64,000 bases of DNA from Nocardia aobensis NBRC 100429 (GCF_000308375.1 NZ_BAFQ01000150.1:52545-116544), one strand, 5' to 3'. Positions 33,446 through 42,707 are shown, counted from the stretch's first letter. Notes: generated by a model from the letters alone, not told the origin. Program-made: numbers and translations.

Positions 33446-33516
33446 TGAGCGACAATCGCGCAGCGGCTCGTCTCGCCGACCGGGTGCGGGTGTCCCGCAA
33501 GACACTGGAGGCGTGA
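33445..33516 (+). repeat. MIRU-like 71-bp unit, second of tandem pair
   Basis: Encodes the same 23-residue peptide with SRKTLEA at the end. Its TGA (33514-33516) overlaps the ATG of the HMG-CoA-lyase-like gene at 33516. The first nine bases of that gene (ATGAGCGAC) equal the first nine of the unit, so the insertion either chose or duplicated a matching junction. Confidence 0.88.
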
Positions 33517-34457
33517 TGAGCGACGTTGTGACCCCAACCGCGGGCACGCTGCGGGACGTGACTCTGCGGGACGGACTTCAGTTGACCGGCAAGGTGTTGC
33601 CGACCGAGCACAAGGTGGAGATCGCTCGCACCCTGCTCGCCCTGGGCGTGCCGGAACTCGAGATCGGCTCGATGGCACGCCCGGATCTGGTGCCGCCGAT
33701 GGCCAACTCCATGGAGGTCGTGGCCGCGCTGACGCCCGAAGAGCTGCAACGCTGTTGGGTGTGGGTGGCGACGCCGCGACAGGTCGCGCGCGCCGCTGAG
33801 GCGGGGGTGCGGAAGTTCCAGTACTGCCTGTCGGTGTCGGATGCCCACAACAAGGCCAATATCGGCCGCACGGCAGAGGACAGCGTGGCCGCGATGCCCG
33901 AGGCGATCCGGCTGACCGAGGAGGTCGGCGGGTCGATTCAGCTCTGTCTGGCAACGTCTTTCACCTGCCCGTTCGACGGGCCGGTGAATCCGGAGCGGGT
34001 GCTGGCCATCGCCGCCGATCCGCGCACCGACGGCGCTGCCGACATCGTGGTCGCCGATACGCTGGGCCAGGCGTATCCGGCGCAGGTGCACGCTCTGATC
34101 GCGGCCGTGCGATCGGGAACTCCGCCGCGCCGCATCCTCTTTCACGGCCACGACACCTGGGGTATGGGTGTCGCCAACTCCCTCGCGGCACTGGCCGCGG
34201 GCGCGGATGCCGTGGACGGTTCCCTGGGCGGTCTGGGTGGCTGCCCCTTCGCACCGGGGGCGAGTGGCAACACCGCCAGCGAGGACATCCTGTTCGCCAC
34301 CCGCCCCGGCTGGTTCACACCCGCGGCCCTGGCGACCATGGTCGACCTCACCGAACGGCTGCTGACCGACCTGGGCGAACCCAATCGCTCCCGCACCGCC
34401 GAAGGCGCTCGCTCCGAGGCTCGCGCCTTCGAATGGGTTGTACCCAGGCCGGATTAG
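33516..34457 (+). CDS. HMG-CoA lyase family protein
   Basis: A DRE-TIM metallolyase of 313 residues. It has the N-terminal RDVTLRDGLQ (DRE-type metal motif), HGHDTWGMGVANS (metal histidines) and the HMG-CoA-lyase signature GGLGGCPFAPGASGN with the catalytic Cys. It probably cleaves an acyl-CoA made by the CoA transferase upstream; whether the substrate is HMG-CoA, citramalyl-CoA or another cannot be read from sequence. ATG 33516 overlaps the stop of the second 71-bp repeat (TGATG). It converges on the TetR gene. Confidence 0.9.
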   Translation: MSDVVTPTAGTLRDVTLRDGLQLTGKVLPTEHKVEIARTLLALGVPELEIGSMARPDLVPPMANSMEVVAALTPEELQRCWVWVATPRQVARAAEAGVRKFQYCLSVSDAHNKANIGRTAEDSVAAMPEAIRLTEEVGGSIQLCLATSFTCPFDGPVNPERVLAIAADPRTDGAADIVVADTLGQAYPAQVHALIAAVRSGTPPRRILFHGHDTWGMGVANSLAALAAGADAVDGSLGGLGGCPFAPGASGNTASEDILFATRPGWFTPAALATMVDLTERLLTDLGEPNRSRTAEGARSEARAFEWVVPRPD

Positions 34458-34470
34458 GCGCTCGCCGGCC

Positions 34471-35220
34471 CTATCGGGCTCCCGGTTCGTCGAGCCCCAT
34501 GCGGGCGACGATGCCGTCGAGCAGGCACCGCAGTGTCCACACCACGGGGTCGGCGGGGCCGGAGCCGGTGCGGCCGTGGAACCACCGGGTGAAGGCGGGA
34601 TAGCGGCCCTCTTCCAGGAGCGGCTCCACCAGTGGTTTCGCGGCCCGGGCGAGCTGGTCGTCGGTGGCCAGCCCCACGCGGGTTCGCATGCGTTGCTCCT
34701 CCGCCGCTTGCAGGGCGGCGCCGAACAGATGGCCGTCCACCGCACCGGTCAGCAGTGACAGGTCGTCGGCCGACAGGCCCAGCGGTTCGAGCACGGCGAA
34801 GCGGAAATCGAAGTAGCGCAGTGCGTTCGGGCCCAGCGGCGGGCGGCTGTGGACGAGTTCGCCGAACCACAGGTGCCGTCGGATCACGCCCCAGGTGTCC
34901 AGCGCCAGACGTTCCAGCGCGTCGCGCCACTGCGCGGTGCTCGCCGAGTCCGAGCCCGCCGACAGCGGTACTTCACCGTAGACGGCGTCGATCATCAGAT
35001 CGACCAGCCCGTCCTTGCTGCCCACGTAGCGATACAGCGACATCGGCGTGGACGCGCCGACGGCCTGGGCCACCCGGCGCATCGTCAGCGCCCGCGCGCC
35101 CTCGGCATCGGCGATCGCCATCCCCGCGCGCAGAATCTCGGCCCGGCTCAGATTCGTCGTCGGCCGGCCGGGCGGTTCCGGCAGGGACCAGATGAGCGGT
35201 CCGGGCACTTCCTCGGTCAC
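34471..35220 (-). CDS. TetR family regulator with C-terminal TetR_C domain
   Basis: A 249-residue repressor. The helix-turn-helix spans about residues 27-70 (LSRAEILRAGMAIADAEGARALTMRRVAQAVGASTPMSLYRYVGSKDGL region), and a large C-terminal ligand domain contains DTWGVIRRHLWFGELVHSRPPLGPNALRYFDF. Start GTG 35220 is fixed by AAGGAGG at 35234-35228 on the coding strand, seven bases away; the frame is open further upstream but unlike coding sequence. It is divergent from an FAD monooxygenase, with two TGTAC-type operators between, and probably controls it and itself. Confidence 0.92.
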   Translation of the reverse strand: MTEEVPGPLIWSLPEPPGRPTTNLSRAEILRAGMAIADAEGARALTMRRVAQAVGASTPMSLYRYVGSKDGLVDLMIDAVYGEVPLSAGSDSASTAQWRDALERLALDTWGVIRRHLWFGELVHSRPPLGPNALRYFDFRFAVLEPLGLSADDLSLLTGAVDGHLFGAALQAAEEQRMRTRVGLATDDQLARAAKPLVEPLLEEGRYPAFTRWFHGRTGSGPADPVVWTLRCLLDGIVARMGLDEPGAR

Positions 35221-35253
35221 CGTGCACACCTCCTTGCCGGAATTCAACCATCG

Positions 35254-35268
35254 GTGTACAACGTACAC
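35254..35268. promoter_or_regulatory. TetR operator, copy 1 (GTGTAC-N3-GTACAC)
   Basis: GTGTACAACGTACAC is a perfect 15-bp inverted repeat directly upstream of the monooxygenase ATG (35269). A near-copy follows 18 bp further on. It is likely bound by the divergent TetR regulator. Confidence 0.75.
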
Positions 35269-36837
35269 ATGATGTACGATGTACACGCAGACCCGGTGCT
35301 GATCGTCGGCGGCGGATTGACCGGCCTGACCGCCGCACTGTTCCTGAAGCATCAGGGCGTTCCGGTGATAGTGGTCGAATGCCGGACCACCACCTCGGCC
35401 CAGCCGAAGGCACGCCGGATCAATATCCGCACGATGGAACTGTTCCGCCGGATCGGCATCGCCGAGGCGGTCGAGGACGCGGCCCGCGGACTCTCGGCGC
35501 ATCAGGCGATGGCGGCGGGCCCCACACTGGCCCGGGCGCAGCGGCTGCCGTTCACATTCCCGGGCGGGCTGCCGGACTGGGATGCGATCACGCCCGCGTC
35601 GGCCTGCTTGTGCGCGCAGGATCGGCTGGAGCCCGTCCTGCGCGACCTGGCGCGGGCACGCGGCTGCGATATCCGCTTCGGGGTCGAATGCGTCGACATC
35701 GCCGAGGACGCGGCGGGTCTCACCGCGACACTGCGCACAGGTCCGGAACGTGTCGACGCCGTGCGAGCGTCATACCTGGTCGCGGCGGACGGCGCGCACA
35801 GCCCGATCCGCGAGCAACTGAATATCGGCCGCCACGGCCGCGGCACACTAGGCCGCGCGGTGAACGTGTACTTCCGCGCGGATCTGGCGGAATTGGTGCG
35901 CGGGCGCGAATTCAACCTCTGCCAGATCGAGAACCACCGCATCCCCGGCGCTTTCGCCTCGGTGGACGGCGCACGGCGATGGATCTTCACCAGTTCGGCA
36001 GAGGTCGACCGCCCCGCCGACCGCTGGCCCGAACTGCTGCGAGAGGCCATCGGCGTCCCCGACATCGATGTGGAGGTGCTGAGCGTCCTGCCCTGGGAGC
36101 CGGGGATGTTCATCGCCGACACCTTCCGATCGGGCCGGGTGTTCCTGGCAGGCGACGCGGCGCACGTGATGCCGCCGTACGCGGCCGCAGGCGCCAATAC
36201 CGGTATCCAGGACGGCCACAATCTGGCCTGGAAACTGGCGCTGGTGCTGCGTGGCGCGGCATCACCACAACTGCTCGACAGCTACGACAGCGAGCGCCGC
36301 CCCCTCGGCCGATACATCGCCGATCAATCCAGTATCCGAACCGCGAACCTGCGCACCATGACTCGCGAATCCACCGACGGCACACCGCTCGCCGACCCGA
36401 TCGCCCTCGTGCTGGGCACTCGCTATCCCGCGGGCGCGTTCATCGACGACCACAGTCCGCACACCATGGACCACCTGGATCTGACCGGGCAGCCGGGCAC
36501 CCGGCTGCCCCACCGTTACCTCGCCGACGGCCGCTCCACTCTCGATCTGATCGGAACGAGATTCACACTGCTGATCGGACCGGATTCGCCGGACTGGCAA
36601 CTCGGCGATCAGCCCGTCGACATCGTTCGCATGGACCGAACATGGTGCGACACCGTCGGTGCGACACCGACGGGCGCGCTTCTGGTCCGCCCGGACCAGG
36701 TGATCGCGTGGCGGGTCCCGGCCGCACCGGACGATCCCGCCGCCGCCTTGCGCCGTGCTCTGTCCCGAATCCTGAACGGCGCCGGCCACGCCATCGATCC
36801 GCCAGCGGTCCGCGCGGCCGACTTGACCTCGAGTTGA
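35269..36837 (+). CDS. FAD-dependent aromatic monooxygenase (PheA/TfdB/MhpA type)
   Basis: A 522-residue class-A flavoprotein hydroxylase using NAD(P)H. Motifs are GGGLTGLTAALFL (Rossmann), YLVAADGAHSPIREQL (DG motif) and VFLAGDAAHVMPPYAAAGANTGIQDGHNLAWKL (FAD ribityl site). A C-terminal thioredoxin-like domain (about 390-510) ends near VAWRVPA. Family members hydroxylate phenols, polyketides or rifamycin; the substrate is unknown. The start is ATG 35269 or 35272; both lie between or within two operator copies, so the repressor would cover the start codon. It is followed by a SnoaL-like gene 54 bases on. Confidence 0.9.
   Translation: MMYDVHADPVLIVGGGLTGLTAALFLKHQGVPVIVVECRTTTSAQPKARRINIRTMELFRRIGIAEAVEDAARGLSAHQAMAAGPTLARAQRLPFTFPGGLPDWDAITPASACLCAQDRLEPVLRDLARARGCDIRFGVECVDIAEDAAGLTATLRTGPERVDAVRASYLVAADGAHSPIREQLNIGRHGRGTLGRAVNVYFRADLAELVRGREFNLCQIENHRIPGAFASVDGARRWIFTSSAEVDRPADRWPELLREAIGVPDIDVEVLSVLPWEPGMFIADTFRSGRVFLAGDAAHVMPPYAAAGANTGIQDGHNLAWKLALVLRGAASPQLLDSYDSERRPLGRYIADQSSIRTANLRTMTRESTDGTPLADPIALVLGTRYPAGAFIDDHSPHTMDHLDLTGQPGTRLPHRYLADGRSTLDLIGTRFTLLIGPDSPDWQLGDQPVDIVRMDRTWCDTVGATPTGALLVRPDQVIAWRVPAAPDDPAAALRRALSRILNGAGHAIDPPAVRAADLTSS
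35272..35286. promoter_or_regulatory. TetR operator, copy 2, inside the monooxygenase start
   Basis: ATGTACGATGTACAC matches copy 1 except at its first base and sits in the first codons of the monooxygenase gene. The two centres are 18 bp apart. A second repressor dimer bound here would lie over the translation start region. Confidence 0.65.
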
Positions 36838-36891
36838 GTTGAGCTTCTAGGTTGGCTGTAGCCCGAGCGCCCGACGACACAGGAGCCAGCC

Positions 36892-37326
36892 ATGACACAG
36901 CGTCCCACCCTCGACGACCCCGCGGCCCGCACCACCGCACAGCGGGTGGCCGCCGATTTCGCCGCGGAGCTGCAACGCGCGGGCGAGACCGGCGATGCCG
37001 ATCTCTACGACCACTCCTTCGCCGCGGATGTGCTGTGGGGCAGCCCGTTCGGCGCCACCGTCGTCGGCTACGACCAGCTCAATCCGATTCACCACCGCCT
37101 GATGGCCGGACAGGTGGCACCGCCCTCGACCTTCGAGGTGGTCGCCGCGACCACACCGGCGCCGGGCGTGGTGGTGGCCCAGATCCGCAGGCAGGCAGCC
37201 GATCCCGCCGGCTTCTCCGAGACGGCCATGTACGTGCTGGTGGAACGCGACGGCCGGTGGTGGCTCGCGGCCGCTCAGAACACCCCGTTCGAGCCGGAGA
37301 AGTCGGCACTGCGGCGCACCGCCTAG
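36892..37326 (+). CDS. SnoaL/SgcJ-like NTF2-fold protein
   Basis: A 144-residue protein of the NTF2-like superfamily. An N-terminal helix precedes LYDHSFAADVLWGSPFGATVVGYDQLNPIHHRLM, a pocket-lining segment typical of the SgcJ/EcaC and DUF4440 groups. Strands ending MYVLVERDGRWWLAAAQNTPF follow. Such proteins act as small isomerases or hydrolases or as binding proteins; no catalytic residue can be assigned. It lies downstream of the FAD monooxygenase on the same strand and may work on its product. It ends five bases from the convergent GNAT gene. Confidence 0.85.
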   Translation: MTQRPTLDDPAARTTAQRVAADFAAELQRAGETGDADLYDHSFAADVLWGSPFGATVVGYDQLNPIHHRLMAGQVAPPSTFEVVAATTPAPGVVVAQIRRQAADPAGFSETAMYVLVERDGRWWLAAAQNTPFEPEKSALRRTA

Positions 37327-37331
37327 CCGCC

Positions 37332-38156
37332 TCATTGCGACGCGTCGAATACGAACCGCGGGAAATCACCGACCGGCTCGAAACCGATGTCCCGATAGAT
37401 CTTGTTCGAGGTCGGGTTGGCGAGATCGGCGAACAGGCATACCTGGGAGCCGCTGTCGCGCAGCGCTTTCGACACCCGCGCGGTGGCGGCCGCGGCGTAC
37501 CCGCGGCGGCGGAATTCGGGCGGAGTGTAGACCGGCCCGATGCGGGTCCAGCCGTATGCGCGCCGCTGATGCGCGACCACGCATACCGGCGCACCCGCGT
37601 CCTCCCACAGCCACCACTGCCCCGCGGCGATCCGATCGGGGACCGCACGCGGGTCGGGACCGATGTCCTCCTCGCGCCGCATGCGCTCGGCCCAGCGAAC
37701 GCACTGATCGATGTCGGAGTCGCCGGCGCGGCGGGCGATGCCGGGCACGGCGGGGACGCGCAGTTCCCCGAGGCGATAGAGCCGCGTCGTCCACTGCAGC
37801 CGAAAGGCATTGCCGGACAGACGTTGCCAATGAAGGGCGAATTCCGACGCGGAGTGCGGATCTCCTTCGACCGCGACGACGGCGGGATCGCGGTCGAACA
37901 GGGCCGCGGCCACCCCCGGCAGCGCCGGGGCGGGTATGTCACCCAGATACGCACCGTGCCCAGGCGTATCGATGGCGACGCCCACCACCGCATCGCCGTC
38001 ACAGACCATGGCGAACACCGGTTCGATCGTCATCGCCCCGGCCACGCCGTTGCGGACCATCGTGGCTATGACGGTGTGCCGCAGGGGCTCTCGCGCCAGG
38101 CAGTGCCCGGCGCGGGCCTGGAGCTCGAACGGGTCCGTGGTCAGCTCGATCCGCAT
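37332..38156 (-). CDS. GNAT family N-acetyltransferase
   Basis: A 274-residue acetyl-CoA-dependent acyltransferase. The C-terminal GNAT core has GPVYTPPEFRRRGYAAAATARVSKAL (the R/Q-x-x-G-x-A CoA pyrophosphate loop) and LFADLANPTSNKIYRDIGFEPVGDF (motif B). The N-terminal half is a divergent second GNAT-like domain. The substrate is unknown. ATG 38156 (MRIELT) is chosen over 38165. It converges on the SnoaL-like gene with a five-base gap. Confidence 0.9.
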   Translation of the reverse strand: MRIELTTDPFELQARAGHCLAREPLRHTVIATMVRNGVAGAMTIEPVFAMVCDGDAVVGVAIDTPGHGAYLGDIPAPALPGVAAALFDRDPAVVAVEGDPHSASEFALHWQRLSGNAFRLQWTTRLYRLGELRVPAVPGIARRAGDSDIDQCVRWAERMRREEDIGPDPRAVPDRIAAGQWWLWEDAGAPVCVVAHQRRAYGWTRIGPVYTPPEFRRRGYAAAATARVSKALRDSGSQVCLFADLANPTSNKIYRDIGFEPVGDFPRFVFDASQ

Positions 38157-38218
38157 GCCGACCAACGGTAGGCCCGTCGGAGGACGTCTCCCACCGATTT
38201 TTCACGACGGGGCGATTC

Positions 38219-38470
38219 TCAGGCCGATTGTTGTCCGTCGGCGCGAAGTTTCAGCAGGACCAGACCGGCGGTGCAGGCCAGAATCAGTCCGGCGACAGTG
38301 ATTTCGACACGAAGGCCCGCGATGCCGAGCACCGCACCGACCAATCCGCCGAGGAAGATCAACCAGGCCGCGATGCGGGAGGTGATCGTCCAGGCGCTGC
38401 GTCCGGATTCGGCGGCAGCCGAATCACCCTGTGACACCGCGCGCGTGGGGGATGTCGAATAAGCTCCCAT
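38219..38470 (-). CDS. Small two-helix membrane protein
   Basis: An 83-residue protein with a charged N-terminus (MGAYSTSPTRAVSQGDSAAAE) and two adjacent hydrophobic helices (about 30-50, IAAWLIFLGGLVGAVLGIAGL; about 54-74, ITVAGLILACTAGLVLLKL). ATG 38470 is fixed by GAGGAG just upstream on the coding strand; the frame is open to 38542. No family is recognised. Its promoter lies in a palindrome-rich region shared with the divergent lipoprotein gene. Confidence 0.75.
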   Translation of the reverse strand: MGAYSTSPTRAVSQGDSAAAESGRSAWTITSRIAAWLIFLGGLVGAVLGIAGLRVEITVAGLILACTAGLVLLKLRADGQQSA

Positions 38471-38755
38471 CACTACTCCTCGATGACGCCCACCGAGACT
38501 GTCGAAACGTCCGTTTCGCCCGGCAAATAACATGCGTCTCACATGTAACTTCGCTCACACGTTACGTGGCCGCCACCGAAACTCCACGCGACACGTGCCC
38601 GCGACACGCCGAACGTATCTACTTCGTTATGTGAAGCGTTGGCTTTTCACGTTACCGTCCGGTATTTTGCGGACCAACCGGCATGCCTGGCCCTGGGTTG
38701 CGGCTCTCGGTTACTGTGAGGCCACTCGGAAACAGTTTGAGGGAGCACCACATCC
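38471..38755. promoter_or_regulatory. Palindrome-rich divergent promoter region
   Basis: This 285-bp stretch between two divergent genes is clearly richer in A/T than its surroundings. It holds CGAAACG-TC-CGTTTCG (38504-38519), GTAAC/GTTAC inverted arms (38545-38565), another GTTAC at 38651, and GTGAAGC/GCTTTTCAC (38631-38650). No open frame with coding character is present. Several factor-binding sites are likely; the GTTAC elements loosely recall MtrA boxes, which is speculative. Confidence 0.55.
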
Positions 38756-39295
38756 ATGGACGACAGGGCGAGCACGGGGGATCGCGCCGATGAGGAGACC
38801 CCGGGCCGCCTGAACATGAAGGTCGCGGGTCCCGCGATGGCCGCCGGTGCGGTATCGCTGGGTTTGGTGTTGATCGGGGCGTGCGGGATCGGTCACAAGG
38901 ACGTCTATGTCGCACCGCCGCCGCTCGCCGCGGATCTGCAGGTGGCCACCACCCCGATCACACGCAGCGGCACCACCACAGCTCCCGCGGTGATCATTCC
39001 CCCCTCCCCCTCCTGGCGGGTCGCGGCGAATACGCCGGCGCGGCGCACCACCTCCGCGACGGCGACCGGCACCACGACCGAGGCCGAGCCGAGCTACACG
39101 GCGTTCGCACCGCCCGCGCCGACCAGCACCACGCAGACCCCCACCCCGACCACGGAACCGTCCGTCAGCGATCCCTACACCGATCCCGACAGCCCGACGA
39201 CCACCCGGCCGCATCACGCGCCGCGCACCGTCGAGGAATCCGAACCGACGACCGGCCTCCAGCCCGCGCCGACGAGCGAGGACAGCGGCAACTGA
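38756..39295 (+). CDS. Probable Thr/Pro-rich lipoprotein
   Basis: A 179-residue secreted-type protein. After a 20-residue acidic cytoplasmic leader, a hydrophobic segment (about 25-42, VAGPAMAAGAVSLGLVLIGA) ends in a lipobox-like IGAC with Cys43. The remainder is low-complexity Thr/Pro/Ser (TTTAPAVIIPPSPS, TSTTQTPTPTTEPS) with no folded domain. If the Cys is not lipidated, the helix would be a signal anchor. ATG 38756 follows GAGGGAG. The function is unknown; such tails usually span or attach to the cell wall. Confidence 0.75.
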   Translation: MDDRASTGDRADEETPGRLNMKVAGPAMAAGAVSLGLVLIGACGIGHKDVYVAPPPLAADLQVATTPITRSGTTTAPAVIIPPSPSWRVAANTPARRTTSATATGTTTEAEPSYTAFAPPAPTSTTQTPTPTTEPSVSDPYTDPDSPTTTRPHHAPRTVEESEPTTGLQPAPTSEDSGN

Positions 39296-39309
39296 CCCGC
39301 ACACGGAAA

Positions 39310-39348
39310 AGGGTGGCGGCCGCGCGGATTCGCGACGACCACCACCCT
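39310..39348 (-). terminator. Terminator of the acyl-CoA dehydrogenase transcript
   Basis: AGGGTGG (39310-39316) and CCACCCT (39342-39348) form a 7-bp stem with a GC-rich loop. Read on the minus strand the stem is followed by TTTT (from AAAA at 39307-39310), placing a canonical terminator about 20 bases after the dehydrogenase stop at 39371. Confidence 0.6.
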
Positions 39349-39370
39349 CACCGGTGCACCGGCGTGCGGA

Positions 39371-40504
39371 TCAGAGTTCGACCAGGCCGTAGTCCCCGAC
39401 CCGGCTGCTCAGCACGCCCAGATGTTCGCGCCGGCCACCGAAGGTCTGGTCCACGGCGGTGAGCCGGGCGACGTAGTGGCTGACCGGATATTCGGTGGTG
39501 ATACCGATTCCACCGTGCATCTGCACCGCTTCCTGCGCGACGTGGCGGGCGCCGCGGCCGACCTGGAGGCGGGCCCGCGACAGCGCGATCGGATCGACCG
39601 TGCCCTCGGCCAGCGAGGCGGTCGCGTAGAAGCTCATGCTGCGAGCCAGTTCCATCGCGACGTACATATCCGCGGCGCGCTGGGTCAGGGTCTGGAACTT
39701 CGAGAGCGTGACCCCGAACTGTTTGCGCGTCTTGAGATATTCGGTGGTCAGCCGCAGCGCCTCACCCATCGCGCCGATCGATTCCGCGCACAGGCTCGCC
39801 TGGGCGGTCGCGATGGCGGTGGCGACAGCCTCGGTGACATCGCCGGCCTCGGCGGCGCCGAGCAGTTCGGCCGGAGCCGAGGCGAATTCGATCTGCGCGC
39901 CCCGGCGTTCGTCGAACGTGCGGTAGGCGGTGCGGGACACGCCCTCGGCATCGGCGGCCACCAGGAACAGCCGCAGCACACCGTCGGGCCCGAGAGCGGT
40001 GACGACCAGCTCGTCGGCGCAATCACCGTGCGGCACCCGGCTTTTCACACCCGAGAGCCGGTAGCCGTCGCCGTCGGCGGCAGCAGTGGTCGTGACCGTG
40101 ATCTCCGGCCAGCGCGAACGGGCCTCCTCGTGCGCGAAGGCCAGCAGCCGGGATCCACCGGCGACCTCCGGCAGAATCCGCTGCCGCTGGTCGGCGGTCC
40201 CGAGGGAGGCGATCAGACCCCCGGGCAACAGGACCGCGTCCAGCAGCGGTTCCGGGGCGAGGCGGCGGCCGACCTCCTCCATGACGACCATCGTCTCCAC
40301 GGGTCCGGCGCCGACGCCGCCGTCCTCCTCGCTGAAAGACAGTCCGAGGACGCCCAATTCGGCCAGCTGCGACCAGACGTCGCGACTCCAGCCGAGTTCG
40401 GTGTCGAGTACCTTCAGCCGGCTCTCCGGGTCGTAGGCACGGGCCAGCAGATCACGCACCGTCTCGCCCAGCATGACCTGTTCATCGGTCAGTTCGAAAT
40501 CCAT
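39371..40504 (-). CDS. Acyl-CoA dehydrogenase, likely beta subunit of a heteromeric FadE
   Basis: A 377-residue member of the acyl-CoA dehydrogenase fold (MDFELTDEQVMLGETVRDLL; YLKTRKQFGVTLSKFQTLTQRAADMYVAMELARS; QMHGGIGITTEYPVSHY). The usual substrate-side catalytic Glu region after GGRREHLG is not obvious. The middle domain is divergent (SGVKSRVPHGDCADELVV), as in the smaller subunit of alpha2beta2 FadE pairs of mycolata that oxidise sterol side chains or branched CoA esters. It is encoded nine bases after its partner on the same strand, supporting a heterocomplex. Confidence 0.9.
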   Translation of the reverse strand: MDFELTDEQVMLGETVRDLLARAYDPESRLKVLDTELGWSRDVWSQLAELGVLGLSFSEEDGGVGAGPVETMVVMEEVGRRLAPEPLLDAVLLPGGLIASLGTADQRQRILPEVAGGSRLLAFAHEEARSRWPEITVTTTAAADGDGYRLSGVKSRVPHGDCADELVVTALGPDGVLRLFLVAADAEGVSRTAYRTFDERRGAQIEFASAPAELLGAAEAGDVTEAVATAIATAQASLCAESIGAMGEALRLTTEYLKTRKQFGVTLSKFQTLTQRAADMYVAMELARSMSFYATASLAEGTVDPIALSRARLQVGRGARHVAQEAVQMHGGIGITTEYPVSHYVARLTAVDQTFGGRREHLGVLSSRVGDYGLVEL

Positions 40505-40513
40505 GGCAGCGCC

Positions 40514-41686
<1,173 letters not shown>

Positions 41687-42059
41687 GGGCATCTCCCACC
41701 GTATTTCGTAGGTCCGAATCGAATCTACGCCTCGAATCGAACCGCTCGTCGACCGGATCATAAACGACGAATCGCGCCCGGTGCCGCGATCCCGAGCGGC
41801 CCGCTGCCGCGGCCGGCGCGAAGGAACCTTTAGGTTGTGGCGAAATGGCCGTACCCTGCGCAATTCGCGATGTGCAGATTAAGTTAATCGCAATTCGCAT
41901 GCGTTCCAGCGATTTCCCCGCCACGGTAAACGCGCGGGGCGATCGACGCCGGGATGCGGGCCGGTTTGCCGTTTCGGCAAGAATCCTTGCCGGCGTTCCG
42001 GCGCTCCGGTGATTCTGGGTCTAGGCGCCGACGGGGCGCCCCGAGCGACGAGGAGTCTC
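41687..42059. other. 373-bp intergenic region
   Basis: No gene is seen. The right half holds a direct repeat GCAATTCGC at 41860-41868 and 41890-41898, 30 bp apart, about three helical turns and so on one face of the DNA, and the relatively A/T-rich AGATTAAGTTAATCG between them. This could be a regulator site for either divergent gene. Confidence 0.4.
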
Positions 42060-42707
42060 ATGTCCGCCACATCACCCATCGAGCCCGCGGTGTTCTGGGA
42101 GCAGCGGTATCGCGACAGCGACCGGGTCTGGAGCGGGAATCCGAATCCGTTGCTGGTGCGCGAGACCGCGGATCTGCGGCCGGGCCGCGCCCTGGATCTG
42201 GGCTGCGGCGAAGGCGCCGACGCGGTCTGGCTGGCCGGGCAGGGCTGGCGGGTGACCGGCGTGGACATCTCGCAGACCGCGCTGGAACGCGCCGCGGCCC
42301 ATGCCGAGCAGGCCGGCCTGGGCGAGCACATCGCGTGGCAGCGCCACGAACTCGGGCGCACCTTCCCGGACAGCAGCTACGACCTGATCAACGCCCAGTT
42401 CCTGCAGTCACCGGTGGCACTGGACCAGGACGGTGTGCTCCAGCGCGCGGCCGAGGCGGTGGCGCCCGGCGGCACCCTGCTCATCGTCATGCACGCCGGC
42501 TGGCCGACCTGGATGACGCCCGAGGAACATCCGTTCGACGCCATCTTCCCCACCCTCGACGGCGTCCTGCACGCCCTGCGCCTCGGCGAGGAATGGACCG
42601 TTCGCACCTGCGAGCCGGTCGAACGCGCGCTGACCTCCCCCGACGGCCGCTCCGGCACCCGGGTCGACAACGTCTGGCGTCTCTCCCGCGCCGCCGCCGG
42701 TGACTAG
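42060..42707 (+). CDS. SAM-dependent methyltransferase (class I)
   Basis: A 215-residue enzyme. Motif I is ALDLGCGEGADAVWLA, the acidic loop VTGVDIS binds the ribose of SAM, and YDLINAQFLQSPVALDQ is motif IV. The N-terminal FWEQRYRDSDRVWSGNPNPLLV is the signature of the actinobacterial methyltransferase group related to tellurite-resistance/thiopurine methyltransferases. The start is ATG 42060 after GAGGAG. Its stop shares the tetranucleotide CTAG with the stop of the convergent helicase. The substrate is unknown. Confidence 0.9.
   Translation: MSATSPIEPAVFWEQRYRDSDRVWSGNPNPLLVRETADLRPGRALDLGCGEGADAVWLAGQGWRVTGVDISQTALERAAAHAEQAGLGEHIAWQRHELGRTFPDSSYDLINAQFLQSPVALDQDGVLQRAAEAVAPGGTLLIVMHAGWPTWMTPEEHPFDAIFPTLDGVLHALRLGEEWTVRTCEPVERALTSPDGRSGTRVDNVWRLSRAAAGD

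Noticed and set aside
33374..33516. Tandem repeats as a CRISPR array
   Set aside because: The units are directly adjacent with no unique spacers, and they carry an open frame coupled to both neighbours.
31860..34745. A 961-codon minus-strand open frame across the dioxygenase, CoA-transferase and lyase genes
   Set aside because: Covers three well-supported plus-strand genes and includes reversed repeat sequence; no domain is visible.
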